DNA of 40,333 bases, taken from Nostoc sp. UCD121 (lineage in GTDB: Bacteria > Cyanobacteriota > Cyanobacteriia > Cyanobacteriales > Nostocaceae). The notes under the pieces were generated by a model. The model did not search any database and had not been told where the DNA came from. It saw only the letters and a list, made by a program, of their open reading frames with translations. This document shows, piece after piece, positions 19,114 through 27,696 of the stretch. Location: assembly GCF_014222285.1 (NCBI RefSeq), contig NZ_JACKZS010000049.1:1-40333 (forward strand), in the 5' to 3' direction. A program made the translations under genes and the position numbers. Every line of letters begins with the position of its first letter. Position 1 is the first letter of the stretch.

Positions 19114-19653
19114 ATGAATTCACAAACAGCTCAAACCACCACTACTGCTGACGAGTCGGCAATCCGTGCTTTCCATCGCCAAATGATTGATGCTTGGAAT
19201 CGAGGTAGCGGCGAAGGCTTCGCTGCCCCGTTCAGCGAAACTGCCGATTTCATCACGTTCGAGGGTACACATCTCAAGGGTCGAAAAGAAATCGCTGCAT
19301 TTCATCAACAAGCGTTCGACACAGTTGTCAAAGGAACACGCCTGGAGGGTGAGGTGGATTTTGTCCGCTTCGTGAACTCGCAACTCGCGCTCATGCTAGT
19401 AGTTATCAGGGTAATACTGCCCGGACAAACCGAAACTTCACCGTCACGAGATTCGCTGCCGCTATACGTCGTAACGAAAGGCGACGAAGGTTGGCAGATC
19501 GAAGGGTTACTCAACACCCGGAAGTTAGCGCTAGAACGTCAATTCTTCTTAGACGACTTTGACTCACTGAGCGCAGAGGCTCAACGTCAAGTGACCGACC
19601 TCGTTTCAAGTCTCAAGCAGCCTCATCAAGCAGATCAATCAAAGGAGATGTAA
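19114..19653 (+). CDS. SgcJ/EcaC-type SnoaL-fold protein
   Basis: A 179-residue protein of the NTF2/SnoaL-like fold, close to the group annotated SgcJ/EcaC family oxidoreductase or DUF4440. It begins with the typical helix IRAFHRQMIDAWNRGSGEGFA, followed by FSETADFITFEGTHLKGRKEIAAFHQQAF and a beta sheet ending in WQIEGLLNTR. Members are small and often of unknown catalytic role. The C-terminal tail after FFLDDF is longer than usual and rich in Gln/Ser. The ATG has AAAAGGAAA upstream. It sits between two SDR genes on the same strand, suggesting co-expression. Confidence 0.82.
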   Translation: MNSQTAQTTTTADESAIRAFHRQMIDAWNRGSGEGFAAPFSETADFITFEGTHLKGRKEIAAFHQQAFDTVVKGTRLEGEVDFVRFVNSQLALMLVVIRVILPGQTETSPSRDSLPLYVVTKGDEGWQIEGLLNTRKLALERQFFLDDFDSLSAEAQRQVTDLVSSLKQPHQADQSKEM

Positions 19654-19786
19654 GGAATGGCACGCTTGTTAAGATACAAAAGGCGATCGCCCTTGCTCCC
19701 CAATATCGGCTGACTATTCTTCCTCCTGACTCCGCTCTATATTAACAACTTACCGCTTTAAACCCAACAATCAGAGGATTCGCATA

Positions 19787-20536
19787 ATGGGAAAACTAGA
19801 AGGAAAAATCGCCCTTGTCACGGGTGGCAATAGTGGTATCGGTCTTGCTACAGCCAAACAGTTTGTTGCCGAAGGTGCCTATGTCTACATCACGGGTCGT
19901 CGCCAAGTCGAACTGGATGCTGCTGTAGAAGCCATTGGTAAAAATGTTACGGCTGTGCAGAGCGATGTTTCTAATCTGGCAGACCTCGATCGTCTGTTTG
20001 CCACCATTAAGCAAGAACAAGGACACCTTGATATCATCTTCGCTAATGCTGGCGGTGGACAAATTGCCCCGCTTGGAGCAATCACTGAGGAACACTTTGA
20101 CAAAACATTCAACGTAAATGTCAAAGGTTTACTGTTCACCGTACAAAAGGCGCTGCCACTTTTACCAGAGGGCGCTTCTATTATCCTGAATGCTTCGATT
20201 ACTTCTATAAAAGGTACGCCAGCATTCAGTGTTTACAGCGCCACCAAAGCCGCCGTCAGATCATTTGCTCGGAATTGGATACTCGACCTCAGAGAACGCA
20301 AGATCCGAGTGAATGCCATTAGCCCTGGTGTGGTTCCGACTCCTGGTTACGATCATTTGGGACTGAATGACCAGCAGTTGCAAGAATTCGTGGACAGCCA
20401 AGCTGCCACTATTCCATTAGGGCGAGTCGGCACACCCGATGAGATTGCCAAAGCGGTTGTTTTTCTGGCTTCAGATGACAGCAGCTTTGTGAACGGCATC
20501 GAGTTGTTTGTTGATGGCGGTATGGCACAGATTTGA
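19787..20536 (+). CDS. Classical short-chain dehydrogenase/reductase
   Basis: A 249-residue classical SDR. The cofactor motif is VTGGNSGIG, the structural motif reads FANAGGG in place of NNAG, the serine lies in LNASITS and the catalytic pair is Y-S-A-T-K. The proline-rich [13 protein letters not shown] loop and the C-terminal FVDGGMAQI are typical of NADP(H)-dependent alcohol or oxoacyl reductases. TGRR after strand 2 favours NADP(H). AGAGGA lies 9 bases before the ATG. The hydrolase unit follows closely (24 bases to the leader ORF), so the two are probably in one transcript. Confidence 0.92.
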   Translation: MGKLEGKIALVTGGNSGIGLATAKQFVAEGAYVYITGRRQVELDAAVEAIGKNVTAVQSDVSNLADLDRLFATIKQEQGHLDIIFANAGGGQIAPLGAITEEHFDKTFNVNVKGLLFTVQKALPLLPEGASIILNASITSIKGTPAFSVYSATKAAVRSFARNWILDLRERKIRVNAISPGVVPTPGYDHLGLNDQQLQEFVDSQAATIPLGRVGTPDEIAKAVVFLASDDSSFVNGIELFVDGGMAQI

Positions 20537-20559
20537 AGTCCAAAAGGAGTTGTCGTAAA

Positions 20560-20604
20560 ATGCCATCATGTTACTTTTATCACTTACAAAAAGTAATCCC
20601 ATGA
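20560..20604 (+). CDS. Possible 14-codon leader peptide ORF coupled to the downstream hydrolase
   Basis: AAGGAG at 20544-20549 is the only strong ribosome site before the hydrolase gene and lies 10 bases ahead of ATG 20560. That ATG opens [14 protein letters not shown] and stops at TGA 20602-20604, which overlaps the hydrolase ATG 20601 as ATGA. The geometry is that of translational coupling. Whether the peptide has a role is unknown; it may simply deliver ribosomes to the next start. Confidence 0.4.
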   Translation: MPSCYFYHLQKVIP

Positions 20605-21470
20605 CGACATATCGCACAGTTTCGATCGATGGTTTAGACATCTTCTACCGTGAAGCTGGTTCTCGTGATAATCCGACGATTCTGCTATTGCACGGCTTTC
20701 CAACTTCCTCTCACATGTTCCGCAATCTCATACCTGCCCTCGCTGATAAATTCCATCTCGTTGCTCCTGACTACCCTGGCTACGGCAACAGTTCGATGCC
20801 AACTGTAAATGAATTTGATTACACGTTTGATCGCTTGGCTGAGATTGTGGAAAAATTCATTGCTGCGATCGCTCTCAAAAAGTACAGCCTTTATGTGATG
20901 GATTATGGCGCACCCATTGGCTATCGGATTGCCGCTAAATATCCAGAGCGCGTGCAATCTCTGATTGTTCAAAATGGCAATGCTTATGAAGAAGGTCTAC
21001 GCGAATTCTGGGAACCAATTAAGGCATACTGGCAAGAGCGATCGCCTGAGAATGCTGAAAAGCTCAAATATCTTGTCACCCTGGAAGCGACGAAGTGGCA
21101 ATATACCAACGGTGTTCGCAATCTAGAAGCGATCAGCCCCGATACCTGGACTATCGATCAACATTTCCTCGATCGCCCAGGAAACGATGAGATTCAGCTG
21201 GCGCTGCTGTATAGCTATGGCACCAATCCACCATTATATCCGCAATGGCAGGAGTATTTTCGCAAATATCAGCCACCAACCCTGATTGTTTGGGGTAAGA
21301 ATGACTACATCTTCCCCCCAGAAGGCGCTCATCCCTATAAGCGCGACTTAAAAGACGTTGAGTTGCATTTACTCGATACCGGACATTTTGCCCTGGAAGA
21401 GGATGGGGATGCGATCGCAAACTACATCGCTCAATTTCTCACGTCACGACTGCAACCCATCCTTGTCTAA
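20601..21470 (+). CDS. Alpha/beta hydrolase, epoxide hydrolase / haloalkane dehalogenase-like
   Basis: A 289-residue soluble alpha/beta hydrolase. The oxyanion segment is [17 protein letters not shown], the nucleophile elbow [13 protein letters not shown] carries an aspartate (as in epoxide hydrolases and haloalkane dehalogenases, which use an ester intermediate), and a late [10 protein letters not shown] supplies the histidine. The acid is likely in [11 protein letters not shown] chose ATG 20601 because [20 protein letters not shown] is the usual family start; an in-frame ATG at 20568 would add 11 residues without a well-placed ribosome site. Initiation here may depend on the short ORF at 20560. 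The C-terminal end abuts a transposase scar. Substrate not determined. Confidence 0.88.
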   Translation: MTTYRTVSIDGLDIFYREAGSRDNPTILLLHGFPTSSHMFRNLIPALADKFHLVAPDYPGYGNSSMPTVNEFDYTFDRLAEIVEKFIAAIALKKYSLYVMDYGAPIGYRIAAKYPERVQSLIVQNGNAYEEGLREFWEPIKAYWQERSPENAEKLKYLVTLEATKWQYTNGVRNLEAISPDTWTIDQHFLDRPGNDEIQLALLYSYGTNPPLYPQWQEYFRKYQPPTLIVWGKNDYIFPPEGAHPYKRDLKDVELHLLDTGHFALEEDGDAIANYIAQFLTSRLQPILV

Positions 21471-21610
21471 CTAAACGGCGAAACTGAGCCGTCCATGCAA
21501 AACTGCGCTCTATTACCCAACGACGTGGTAGCAACACGAACCCTTTTCTAGCTTCTGGCAGTTGTTCATAACACGCTCTAGCGAATCCAAACCTACGAAC
21601 AAAAACCTAC
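21471..21610 (-). pseudogene. C-terminal scrap of an IS5-type transposase
   Basis: The minus strand translates from about 21610 down to 21471 as ...[15 protein letters not shown], then [19 protein letters not shown] and QFRRL. This is the conserved C-terminal block of IS5-type DDE transposases, where the ERSFAW motif carries the catalytic Glu. Stop codons bound it upstream and nothing else of the element is left. It is unrelated in detail to the remnant at 1248. It marks a past insertion or recombination between the hydrolase and the FMO-like gene. Confidence 0.8.
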
Positions 21611-21680
21611 TAAGCTGTTACGCAAATAAGATTGCACATCAACTGGTGAGGTTGTTCTTTGTCAATTGTCCTTAGTAAAC

Positions 21681-21709
21681 ACTAATGACTAATGACTGAT
21701 GACTAATCA
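21681..21709. repeat. Short tandem heptamer repeat (TAATGACT type)
   Basis: The segment reads ACTAATGACT, AATGACTGAT, GACTAATCA in succession: about four copies of a 7-base unit, TAATGAC or TGATGAC. Such heptamer arrays are common in intergenic DNA of filamentous cyanobacteria. No coding or regulatory role is evident. Confidence 0.65.
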
Positions 21710-21816
21710 CGGTCTACACGGAAAATAGTGCAATATGTAGGCGCGTTAGCTTAACAGCTTAATTGTCTGCTATTCCGATTCTTCCATCTATCGCAACGAG
21801 ATATGAGGAGATCAAC

Positions 21817-23277
21817 ATGACAACGAGCAATTCCGATTTTACTGCCCGAGAAACACTACGCCTGCTCGGTCCCGATCCCGAAAACTGGGTGCCCGATCGC
21901 CCTGGCATCGATCACAATGTCACTATAATAGGTGGCAGCGGCAGCGGTAGCACCTTTGTATTTGCGCTACGACGTGCTGGGATCGGTCGCGTGACGGAGA
22001 TCGATGCAGCCGATGACGAGGCTCATGCAGGCGTGTGGTTGACGCGAGCGCGGATGAGAACGCTCCGCACACCGAAACATCTGCCTGGTCCAGAACTAGG
22101 CATCCCAGAATTGTCCTTTCAAGCCTGGTACGAAGCGCGGCACGGTGCGGCAGCCTACGCAGAGATCGATCGCATTGAGCGAGTGGCTTGGGCTGAGTAC
22201 CTCAGTTGGTATCGGCATTTCCTGGGTATCCAGGTTCGTTACCAGACGAAGTTGGTGCGGATTGAACCAGTCGCAGGTTTCTTCCGCCTACACCTTGAGG
22301 TAAACGGTGTCCCGCTCTTAGAGACTACGCGCAAAATTATCTTCGCCAATGGCGTGGCTGGCACGGGTGGTTCGTACATACCTCCAATACTGGCTGACTT
22401 ACCCCGCACGTTGTACGCACATACCGCCGATGCCATCGATTTTGAAGCACTGCGCGGTAAGACTGTGGCGGTGCTGGGTGCGGCGGCTTCAGCTTTCGAT
22501 GCAGCAGCAGTGGCGCTGGAATCAGGAGCTAAGGCAGTGCATCTATTTGTACGGCGATCGGCGATCGCATCTCTCTCAGTCCTGCGGGTACGGGATTACC
22601 CTGGTGCTTACGACAACTATCCCCAACTACCCGATGCAGCCCGCTGGTTCCAGGCTTGGCACTTTCGTCAAGCAGGCACCGCGCCACCCCCGAACTCGAT
22701 TAAGCGAGCGATCGCTTTCCCGAACTTTCACATCCATCTATCTGCACCTTGGAAATCGGCACGGAAACTGGGCGATGCGGAAGCCGCCGCCAAAGGCGAA
22801 CGCATTGCCATCGAGGTGAACGATGATGTTTTCGAGTTTGATTTTGCGATCGCTGGCACTGGTTACTTCGTTGATCCAACCAAGCGTCCCGAACTAGCCG
22901 ACTTTTCCCAGCATATTGCCCTCTGGCGCGATCGCTACCAGCCAACAGAAGGTCTGCGCGACGACGGTTTGGGGGCACATCCTTACCTCGGTAGCGCCCA
23001 CGAATACCAAGAAAAAGTACCTGGCACTGCCCCTTACCTGAAAGACATTCACGTATTTAATCCTGCTGGTTTGGTCAGCTTCGGATTGCCAGTTGGTGAC
23101 ATCCATAGCATCCGCCGCGACGTACCTGCAATAGTATCGCGCATCAGTCACGACTTGTTCTTTGAGGACTGGGCGCATCATGAGGCACGGATCACAGGCG
23201 ATATTGCCCCTGATTTTGAGGACTCGCTCTATGCTGCTGCGGTGTGGAAACAACCGATCGAGGCAGCGACCCGCTAG
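21817..23277 (+). CDS. FAD/NAD(P)-binding oxidoreductase, flavin monooxygenase-like
   Basis: A 486-residue flavoprotein. It has two dinucleotide-binding motifs: an unusual N-terminal VTIIGGSGSGSTFVFALRRAG for FAD and VAVLGAAASAFDAAAVALESGA for NAD(P), spaced as in FMO and Baeyer-Villiger-type monooxygenases. The intervening TPKHLPGPELGIPELSFQAWYEA resembles substrate-domain segments of that group, and an ATG-type motif (IAGTGYFVDP) precedes the C-terminal part. It likely oxygenates or oxidises small organic molecules. I chose ATG 21817, which has GAGGAG six bases upstream; an in-frame TTG at 21763 would add 18 residues without support. Substrate unknown. Confidence 0.85.
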   Translation: MTTSNSDFTARETLRLLGPDPENWVPDRPGIDHNVTIIGGSGSGSTFVFALRRAGIGRVTEIDAADDEAHAGVWLTRARMRTLRTPKHLPGPELGIPELSFQAWYEARHGAAAYAEIDRIERVAWAEYLSWYRHFLGIQVRYQTKLVRIEPVAGFFRLHLEVNGVPLLETTRKIIFANGVAGTGGSYIPPILADLPRTLYAHTADAIDFEALRGKTVAVLGAAASAFDAAAVALESGAKAVHLFVRRSAIASLSVLRVRDYPGAYDNYPQLPDAARWFQAWHFRQAGTAPPPNSIKRAIAFPNFHIHLSAPWKSARKLGDAEAAAKGERIAIEVNDDVFEFDFAIAGTGYFVDPTKRPELADFSQHIALWRDRYQPTEGLRDDGLGAHPYLGSAHEYQEKVPGTAPYLKDIHVFNPAGLVSFGLPVGDIHSIRRDVPAIVSRISHDLFFEDWAHHEARITGDIAPDFEDSLYAAAVWKQPIEAATR

Positions 23278-23372
23278 GTGGATAATCTTTTCACCAGTAA
23301 CAAATAATTCCGGCTGGGAAACGATGTCAGTAGAAAGCGATCGCCATTTCACGATTGCTGCCGATCGAGCAT

Positions 23373-23400
23373 CACTGTTAAATCAATTCACTTAACAGTG
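23373..23400 (+). terminator. Hairpin between the FMO-like gene and the esterase gene
   Basis: CACTGTTAA at 23373-23381 and TTAACAGTG at 23392-23400 form a perfect 9-base stem with a 10-base loop. It lies 95 bases after the FMO-like stop and 42 bases before the esterase start. It could end the upstream transcript or act as an operator-like dyad for the esterase. Confidence 0.4.
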
Positions 23401-23442
23401 TCATTTCAACAAATTGTTTACTAATTATCAAAGGAGAATGTC

Positions 23443-24435
23443 ATGGTTGCTCAAGTAAATTCACAAGCAAAGATTTTGGAAGTTGCAGACGATCCACGTC
23501 TTTCTAAAGGAGTGAAGGCATTTTTGAAAGTGCTGAACTCAGGAGGTGTGCCTCTAGAGACATTACCTCCACTCGAAGCGCGTCAAGTTCTCGTAGATGC
23601 ACAGGCTTCCGCTCCAGTAGACCTTTCAGGCATTGAAGAGTCGGAGAAGACAATTACTACTGACGGTTATTCGATTACGCTCAACATTGTGCGACCGGAA
23701 GGAGTCAAAGGCACATTGCCTGTTTTCATCTTTATTCATGGTGGTGGTTGGGTGTTGGGTGATTATCCAACACACAAGCGCATGGTTCGCGATCTGGTTG
23801 TGCTTTCAGGGTTTGCAGGGGTCTTTGTCAACTACACGCGCACGCCAGATGCTCAATATCCCCAGGCGATTAATGAGATTTATGCTGCAACCAAATGGGT
23901 TGCCGAGCATGGTGAGGAAATTGGGGTGGATGGCAAGAATTTGGCAGTCGTTGGCAACAGTGTCGGCGGAAATATGACAGCAGTCACTGCTTTGAAGGCG
24001 AAAGAAAACGGAGGGCCACACATCAAGCTACATATCATGATGTGGCCGATCGTCGATGCCGATTTTGAAACGAATTCTTATCACCAATTCGGCGACAAAC
24101 GGTACCTAACCGCACCCACGATGAAGTGGATGTATGACCTGTACATCCCTGACCCAGAAAAGCGCAAAGACATCTACGCATCTCCCTTACAAGCGACGGT
24201 TGAGCAACTCAAAGGCTTGCCTCCAGCATTAATTGCGGTTGCAGAGAGCGATATTTTGCATGACGAAGGCACAGCCTACGGACGCAAGCTCGATGAAGCT
24301 GGGGTAGAGGTGACAACGGTGCAGTACAACGGCATGATTCATGACTTTGGACTGCTCAATGGTTTAGCCGAACTGCCAGAAGTCCGCTCTCTGTTTGTTC
24401 AAGCTGCTGCTGAATTGAAGAAACGTCTGCAATAG
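23443..24435 (+). CDS. Alpha/beta hydrolase of the hormone-sensitive lipase (HSL) type
   Basis: A 330-residue carboxylesterase-like hydrolase. The HSL hallmark HGGGWVLGDYPTH forms the oxyanion hole. The nucleophile motif is GNSVGGN, the acid is in AESDILHDEG, and the histidine in MIHDFGLL. These are the three parts of the Ser-Asp-His triad, all present. Members hydrolyse short to medium acyl esters. AAAGGAG lies eight bases before the ATG. No signal peptide, so cytoplasmic. The neighbouring 172-base inverted-repeat element follows about 90 bases downstream. Substrate unknown. Confidence 0.92.
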   Translation: MVAQVNSQAKILEVADDPRLSKGVKAFLKVLNSGGVPLETLPPLEARQVLVDAQASAPVDLSGIEESEKTITTDGYSITLNIVRPEGVKGTLPVFIFIHGGGWVLGDYPTHKRMVRDLVVLSGFAGVFVNYTRTPDAQYPQAINEIYAATKWVAEHGEEIGVDGKNLAVVGNSVGGNMTAVTALKAKENGGPHIKLHIMMWPIVDADFETNSYHQFGDKRYLTAPTMKWMYDLYIPDPEKRKDIYASPLQATVEQLKGLPPALIAVAESDILHDEGTAYGRKLDEAGVEVTTVQYNGMIHDFGLLNGLAELPEVRSLFVQAAAELKKRLQ

Positions 24436-24523
24436 GATGTGATCGATGTTTTTGGGGAAATGAAAAGACGCTCCTCCATCGCTTTGCTGCTTACCGAGTT
24501 AGCGTAGGGGAAAATGGTAAAGC

Positions 24524-24695
24524 AGAATGGCACTAAGTTAAGCTGAAGGGTTGGCAGCGTAAGGATTGCAGAGGTGCAGGGGTGCAGAGGGGAATTTTTA
24601 AATATCCGAACGCAATACCTTAAACTTCTTCTTTCTCCCCTGCTCCTCTGCTCCCCTGCTGCCTCAATGATTTTCCCTTTTCTTAGTGCCATTCT
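24524..24695. mobile_element. 172-base MITE-like element with perfect 14-base terminal inverted repeats
   Basis: AGAATGGCACTAAG at 24524-24537 is exactly mirrored by CTTAGTGCCATTCT at 24682-24695. Inside lies a nested purine/pyrimidine palindrome: a GCAGAGG/GCAGGGG-type arm at 24568-24592 against a CCCCTGCTCC-type arm at 24635-24663. There is no reading frame of substance. Size, perfect termini and lack of a gene fit a non-autonomous miniature inverted-repeat element. No clear target-site duplication was found. It separates the esterase gene from the DUF6130 gene. Confidence 0.7.
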
Positions 24696-24716
24696 ACTCT
24701 CAGGTAATTATCTGTT

Positions 24717-25112
24717 ATGAACAGCCACACACCGAGCGCTAGGGACATTATCGGATCATCACCGTTGATTGCGATTGAAAACGAAGCACCACCCAAGCTG
24801 ATTGTCGATCCACCGCTTCCCGAACCACTGGCACAGGGACGTGTCTTCATCCAGTACCGGACGGAGAATTTGCGTGTGTTGCCAGTGTTCGGCAAAAGTG
24901 CCCTCGAAGTATCGCCGCGCATCGGTCATATCCATATCACCGTTGACGACGCGCCGTGGCACTTTGTCGATGCCAGTGGGGAAACGATCATCCTGGTCGG
25001 ATTGGAACCTGGCGCGCACAAGGTACTGATCGAACTAGCTGACCCCACGCACAAAGTAATCACTAGCGAAACTGTAGAGTTCACACTGCCAGATATTAAG
25101 AAATCATCATGA
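24717..25112 (+). CDS. DUF6130 family protein
   Basis: A 131-residue protein recognised as DUF6130 by the core GHIHITVDDAPWHFVDASG and GLEPGAHKVLIELADPTHK. This looks like a small beta-sandwich with a histidine pair (HIH) that could bind metal, although no function is established for the family. There is no obvious signal peptide. The ribosome site is weak. Its stop overlaps the SDR start at 25109 as ATGA, so translation of the two is coupled and a joint function is likely. Confidence 0.8.
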   Translation: MNSHTPSARDIIGSSPLIAIENEAPPKLIVDPPLPEPLAQGRVFIQYRTENLRVLPVFGKSALEVSPRIGHIHITVDDAPWHFVDASGETIILVGLEPGAHKVLIELADPTHKVITSETVEFTLPDIKKSS

Positions 25113-25858
25113 AAAAACTAGAAGGAAAAATCGCAGTTGTAACGGGAGCATCTAAAGGAATTGGTGCTTCAATTGCCAAACATCTGGCAGCCGAAGGTGC
25201 AGCAGTGGTCGTCAATTATGCCTCTAGTAAAGAAGCAGCCGATCGCGTGGTTGATGAAATTACTAGTGCAGGTGGCAAGGCGATCGCAGTACAGGCAGAT
25301 GTTACCAAAAAAGCAGAGGTCGAAGGTCTTTTTGTCAAGACAGAGCAGACATTTGGCAGACTTGACATCTTGGTGAATAATGCCGGAATTTATGAATATC
25401 TGCCGCTCGAAGACATCACAGAAGAGCATTTCCATAAACAGTCCGATCTCAATGTACTGGGATTAATTCTTACCTCCCAACAAGCAGCAAAGTACTTTGG
25501 CTCGGCAGGCGGTAGTATTATCAACATTAGTTCCATCGCCAGCACCGCCACACCCGCGACTGGCTCGGTATATAATGCCACCAAAGCAGCTGTCGATGCT
25601 GTAACAAAGTCACTCGCCAAAGAATTGGGTTCACGCCAGATCCGTGTTAACTCGATTAATCCTGGCATGGTAGAAACAGAGGGACTGCAAGCATTGGGAG
25701 TTCTCGAAAGCGATTTTCGCAAACAGGTTGCAGCGCAAACGCCGCTTGGTCGCATCGGGCAAGTGCAGGACATCGCACCTGCTGCTGTCTTCTTCGCGTC
25801 CTCCGATTCAGGTTGGATCACTGGGGAAACGCTGCACATCACAGGTGGTATTCATTGA
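25109..25858 (+). CDS. Short-chain dehydrogenase/reductase, FabG-like
   Basis: A 249-residue classical SDR. Features are the cofactor motif [13 protein letters not shown] ([11 protein letters not shown]), the serine in NISSIAS, the Y-N-A-T-K catalytic pair, and the C-terminal [11 protein letters not shown]. The [11 protein letters not shown] segment after strand 2 fits the 3-oxoacyl-ACP-reductase/glucose-dehydrogenase-like group using NADP(H). It overlaps the DUF6130 gene by four bases and is followed after four bases by the DUF1348 gene, forming a tight operon. A decayed copy of its 3' end is found at 26942. Substrate undetermined. Confidence 0.92.
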   Translation: MKKLEGKIAVVTGASKGIGASIAKHLAAEGAAVVVNYASSKEAADRVVDEITSAGGKAIAVQADVTKKAEVEGLFVKTEQTFGRLDILVNNAGIYEYLPLEDITEEHFHKQSDLNVLGLILTSQQAAKYFGSAGGSIINISSIASTATPATGSVYNATKAAVDAVTKSLAKELGSRQIRVNSINPGMVETEGLQALGVLESDFRKQVAAQTPLGRIGQVQDIAPAAVFFASSDSGWITGETLHITGGIH

Positions 25859-25862
25859 TACT

Positions 25863-26342
25863 ATGACCAACGCCGAAAATCCTCGACTACCCCTGCCGCC
25901 TTTTGATCGTGAATCCGCTATCCAAAAAGTCAGAATCGCAGAAGATGCTTGGAACACACGTAACCCTGAACTAGTATCACTTGCTTACACCTCGGATAGC
26001 ATTTGGCGCAACCGTTCAGAATTTCTATCTGGTCGTGAGGCGATCGCACAATTCTTGACACGTAAGTGGCTTAAAGAATTAGACTACCGTCTGATCAAAG
26101 AGCTTTGGGCTTTTCAAGACAACCGAATTGCTGTCCGGTTTGCTTACGAATGGCATGATGATTCCGGCAACTGGTTCCGTTCTTACGGCAATGAGAATTG
26201 GGAGTTTGACGAACATGGATTCATGCGATGGCGTATTGCCAGCATCAACGACCTGCCAATTCAGGAGAGCGATCGCAAATACCACTGGATACTAGGTCGT
26301 CGTCCTGACGATCACCCCGGATTGTCAGACCTCAATCTTTGA
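25863..26342 (+). CDS. Nuclear transport factor 2-like protein, DUF1348 type
   Basis: A 159-residue protein of the NTF2-like fold matching DUF1348: it begins with [22 protein letters not shown], then SVWRNR-like [16 protein letters not shown], then a [15 protein letters not shown] block, and ends [18 protein letters not shown]. The family is short (about 150 residues) and without a known reaction. I chose ATG 25863, four bases after the SDR stop; upstream in-frame codons inside the SDR gene would give a longer product without support. It is very likely co-translated with the SDR. Confidence 0.88.
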   Translation: MTNAENPRLPLPPFDRESAIQKVRIAEDAWNTRNPELVSLAYTSDSIWRNRSEFLSGREAIAQFLTRKWLKELDYRLIKELWAFQDNRIAVRFAYEWHDDSGNWFRSYGNENWEFDEHGFMRWRIASINDLPIQESDRKYHWILGRRPDDHPGLSDLNL

Positions 26343-26394
26343 AAAACCCAACGACCATATCACCCAGTTTTTATCCTACAAGAAATCCACTGCT

Positions 26395-26799
26395 ATGAAT
26401 GCAAACAACGGCATCATTAGCCAGCTCAGTCAATATTCAGTGCCTGTAACCATTGATCGATTAGAAGCCGTCCTTGAAGTAAAAGGCATCACCATTTTTG
26501 CCCGCATCGATCAACAGGCTGAAGCCGAAAAAGTCGGACTAAGCCTGTGTCCTACACAGTTGTTGCTGTTTGGCAATCCGAAAGCCGGAACTTCCCTCAT
26601 GGTGGCAGAACCAACGATCGCCCTGGATTTACCCCTGAAAGTACTGGCATGGGAAGCGGCTGACGGGAAGGTTTGGGTGAGTTACAACGATCCTAATTAC
26701 TTAAAACAGCGATTTTCTCTCTCCGATGAGTTGGTGGAAAATATCGCTATCATTGCACCTTTAATCTATCAAGCACTTAATTCCGCCGATCATAAATAA
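26395..26799 (+). CDS. DUF302 domain protein
   Basis: A 134-residue protein that is almost entirely one DUF302 domain: RLEAVLEVKGITIFARIDQQAEAEKVGL, LLLFGNPKAGTSLM, ALDLPLKVLAWE and a WVSYNDPNYL motif. DUF302 proteins are small, often of unknown role, and in some bacteria neighbour redox or stress genes. No signal peptide. It follows the DUF1348 gene by 52 bases and probably ends that operon. No catalytic residues are assigned. Confidence 0.88.
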   Translation: MNANNGIISQLSQYSVPVTIDRLEAVLEVKGITIFARIDQQAEAEKVGLSLCPTQLLLFGNPKAGTSLMVAEPTIALDLPLKVLAWEAADGKVWVSYNDPNYLKQRFSLSDELVENIAIIAPLIYQALNSADHK

Positions 26800-26941
26800 G
26801 TCGCAGAATTAGCACGCAATCGCAGGTTAGCGTTTTTGAAACAGCATTTAGGCAGTGGTGTCAAAGTCTGAAATGGGGTGACTACTGCCAGATAATTCGC
26901 CCACCGCGATCGCCCTGACAACCAAAATATTCTGATTCTGA

Positions 26942-26980
26942 ATCATTGGGAAAACGCTGCATATCGCGGGTGGTTTTTAA
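26942..26980 (+). pseudogene. Scrap of an SDR gene 3' end
   Basis: The bases read in frame as I-I-G-K-T-L-H-I-A-G-G-F-stop, matching the end of the SDR at 25109 ([14 protein letters not shown]). About 30 of 36 aligned bases agree. The preceding bases (GATTCTGAATC) also resemble the SDR but with deletions. It is the last remnant of a duplicated SDR gene, in the 221 bases between the DUF302 and isochorismatase-like genes, which otherwise hold nothing recognisable. Confidence 0.6.
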
Positions 26981-27020
26981 GAAAGAGAACGGTGAAAATC
27001 AACAAGTAACGAGAAAAACC

Positions 27021-27668
27021 ATGAACATCAACAAGAATGACACCGCAGTAGTTGTCATCGATCCGCAAAACGATGTCTTGAGCGAAAAAGGGGTTTCCTG
27101 GGATTTGGTGGGTGAGAGTGTTAAGGATAACAACACCATCGAAAACATTGAGCGAATCTTCAAAGCCGCGAAGCAGAATGGATTTGAAGTTTTTATCTCC
27201 CCTCACTATTACTACCCCACCGACTATAGTTGGAAATTTGCCGGAAACCTAGAGCAAATGATGCTTGAGGTTAAGGAGTTCGATCGCCGTGGTGCATTGA
27301 GCCTCGATGGATTCCTGGGATCGGGTGCTGACTGGCTCGATCGCTATAAGCCTTTCATTGAGGATGGCAAGACGATTGTGGCCAGTCCGCACAAAGTCTA
27401 TGGGCCGCAAACTAACGACCTCGTTTTGCAACTGCGTAAACGCAACATCAGCAAAGTCATTATACTTGGAATGTTGGCAAATCTTTGTGTTGAAGCTCAC
27501 CTACGCGAATTGCTTGAGCAGGGATTTGAGGTTCTTGTTGTCAAAGATGCAACAGCAGCCCCTCGGCATCCGCAACTGGGTGATGGCTACAAGGCAGCAC
27601 TGATCAACTTTGGCTATATTGCCAATGCAGTCCTTTCTACAGATGAAGTTGTAGCATCAATCAAGTAA
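27021..27668 (+). CDS. Isochorismatase-like cysteine hydrolase
   Basis: A 215-residue protein of the isochorismatase-like hydrolase family. The aspartate is in AVVVIDPQNDVL, a lysine in SPHKVYGPQTN, and the nucleophilic cysteine in GMLANLCVEAHLREL, completing the Cys-Asp-Lys triad. A conserved late segment is VVKDATAAPRHPQLGDG. Members hydrolyse amides or vinyl ethers (nicotinamidase, N-carbamoylsarcosine amidase, isochorismatase). The start is ATG 27021, which aligns with the family N-terminus; upstream in-frame codons run into the SDR scrap. No entC/dhb genes are near, so an isochorismate role is not supported. Confidence 0.9.
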   Translation: MNINKNDTAVVVIDPQNDVLSEKGVSWDLVGESVKDNNTIENIERIFKAAKQNGFEVFISPHYYYPTDYSWKFAGNLEQMMLEVKEFDRRGALSLDGFLGSGADWLDRYKPFIEDGKTIVASPHKVYGPQTNDLVLQLRKRNISKVIILGMLANLCVEAHLRELLEQGFEVLVVKDATAAPRHPQLGDGYKAALINFGYIANAVLSTDEVVASIK

Positions 27669-27696
27669 TGTCAAACTTATTAATTTTACAAAACTT

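Noticed and set aside
19114..27668. A natural-product biosynthetic cluster (suggested by the SgcJ/EcaC-type protein, SDRs, an FMO-like and an isochorismatase-like enzyme)
   Set aside because: There is no PKS, NRPS, terpene synthase, RiPP precursor or siderophore gene, and these enzyme families are common in detoxification and general metabolism.
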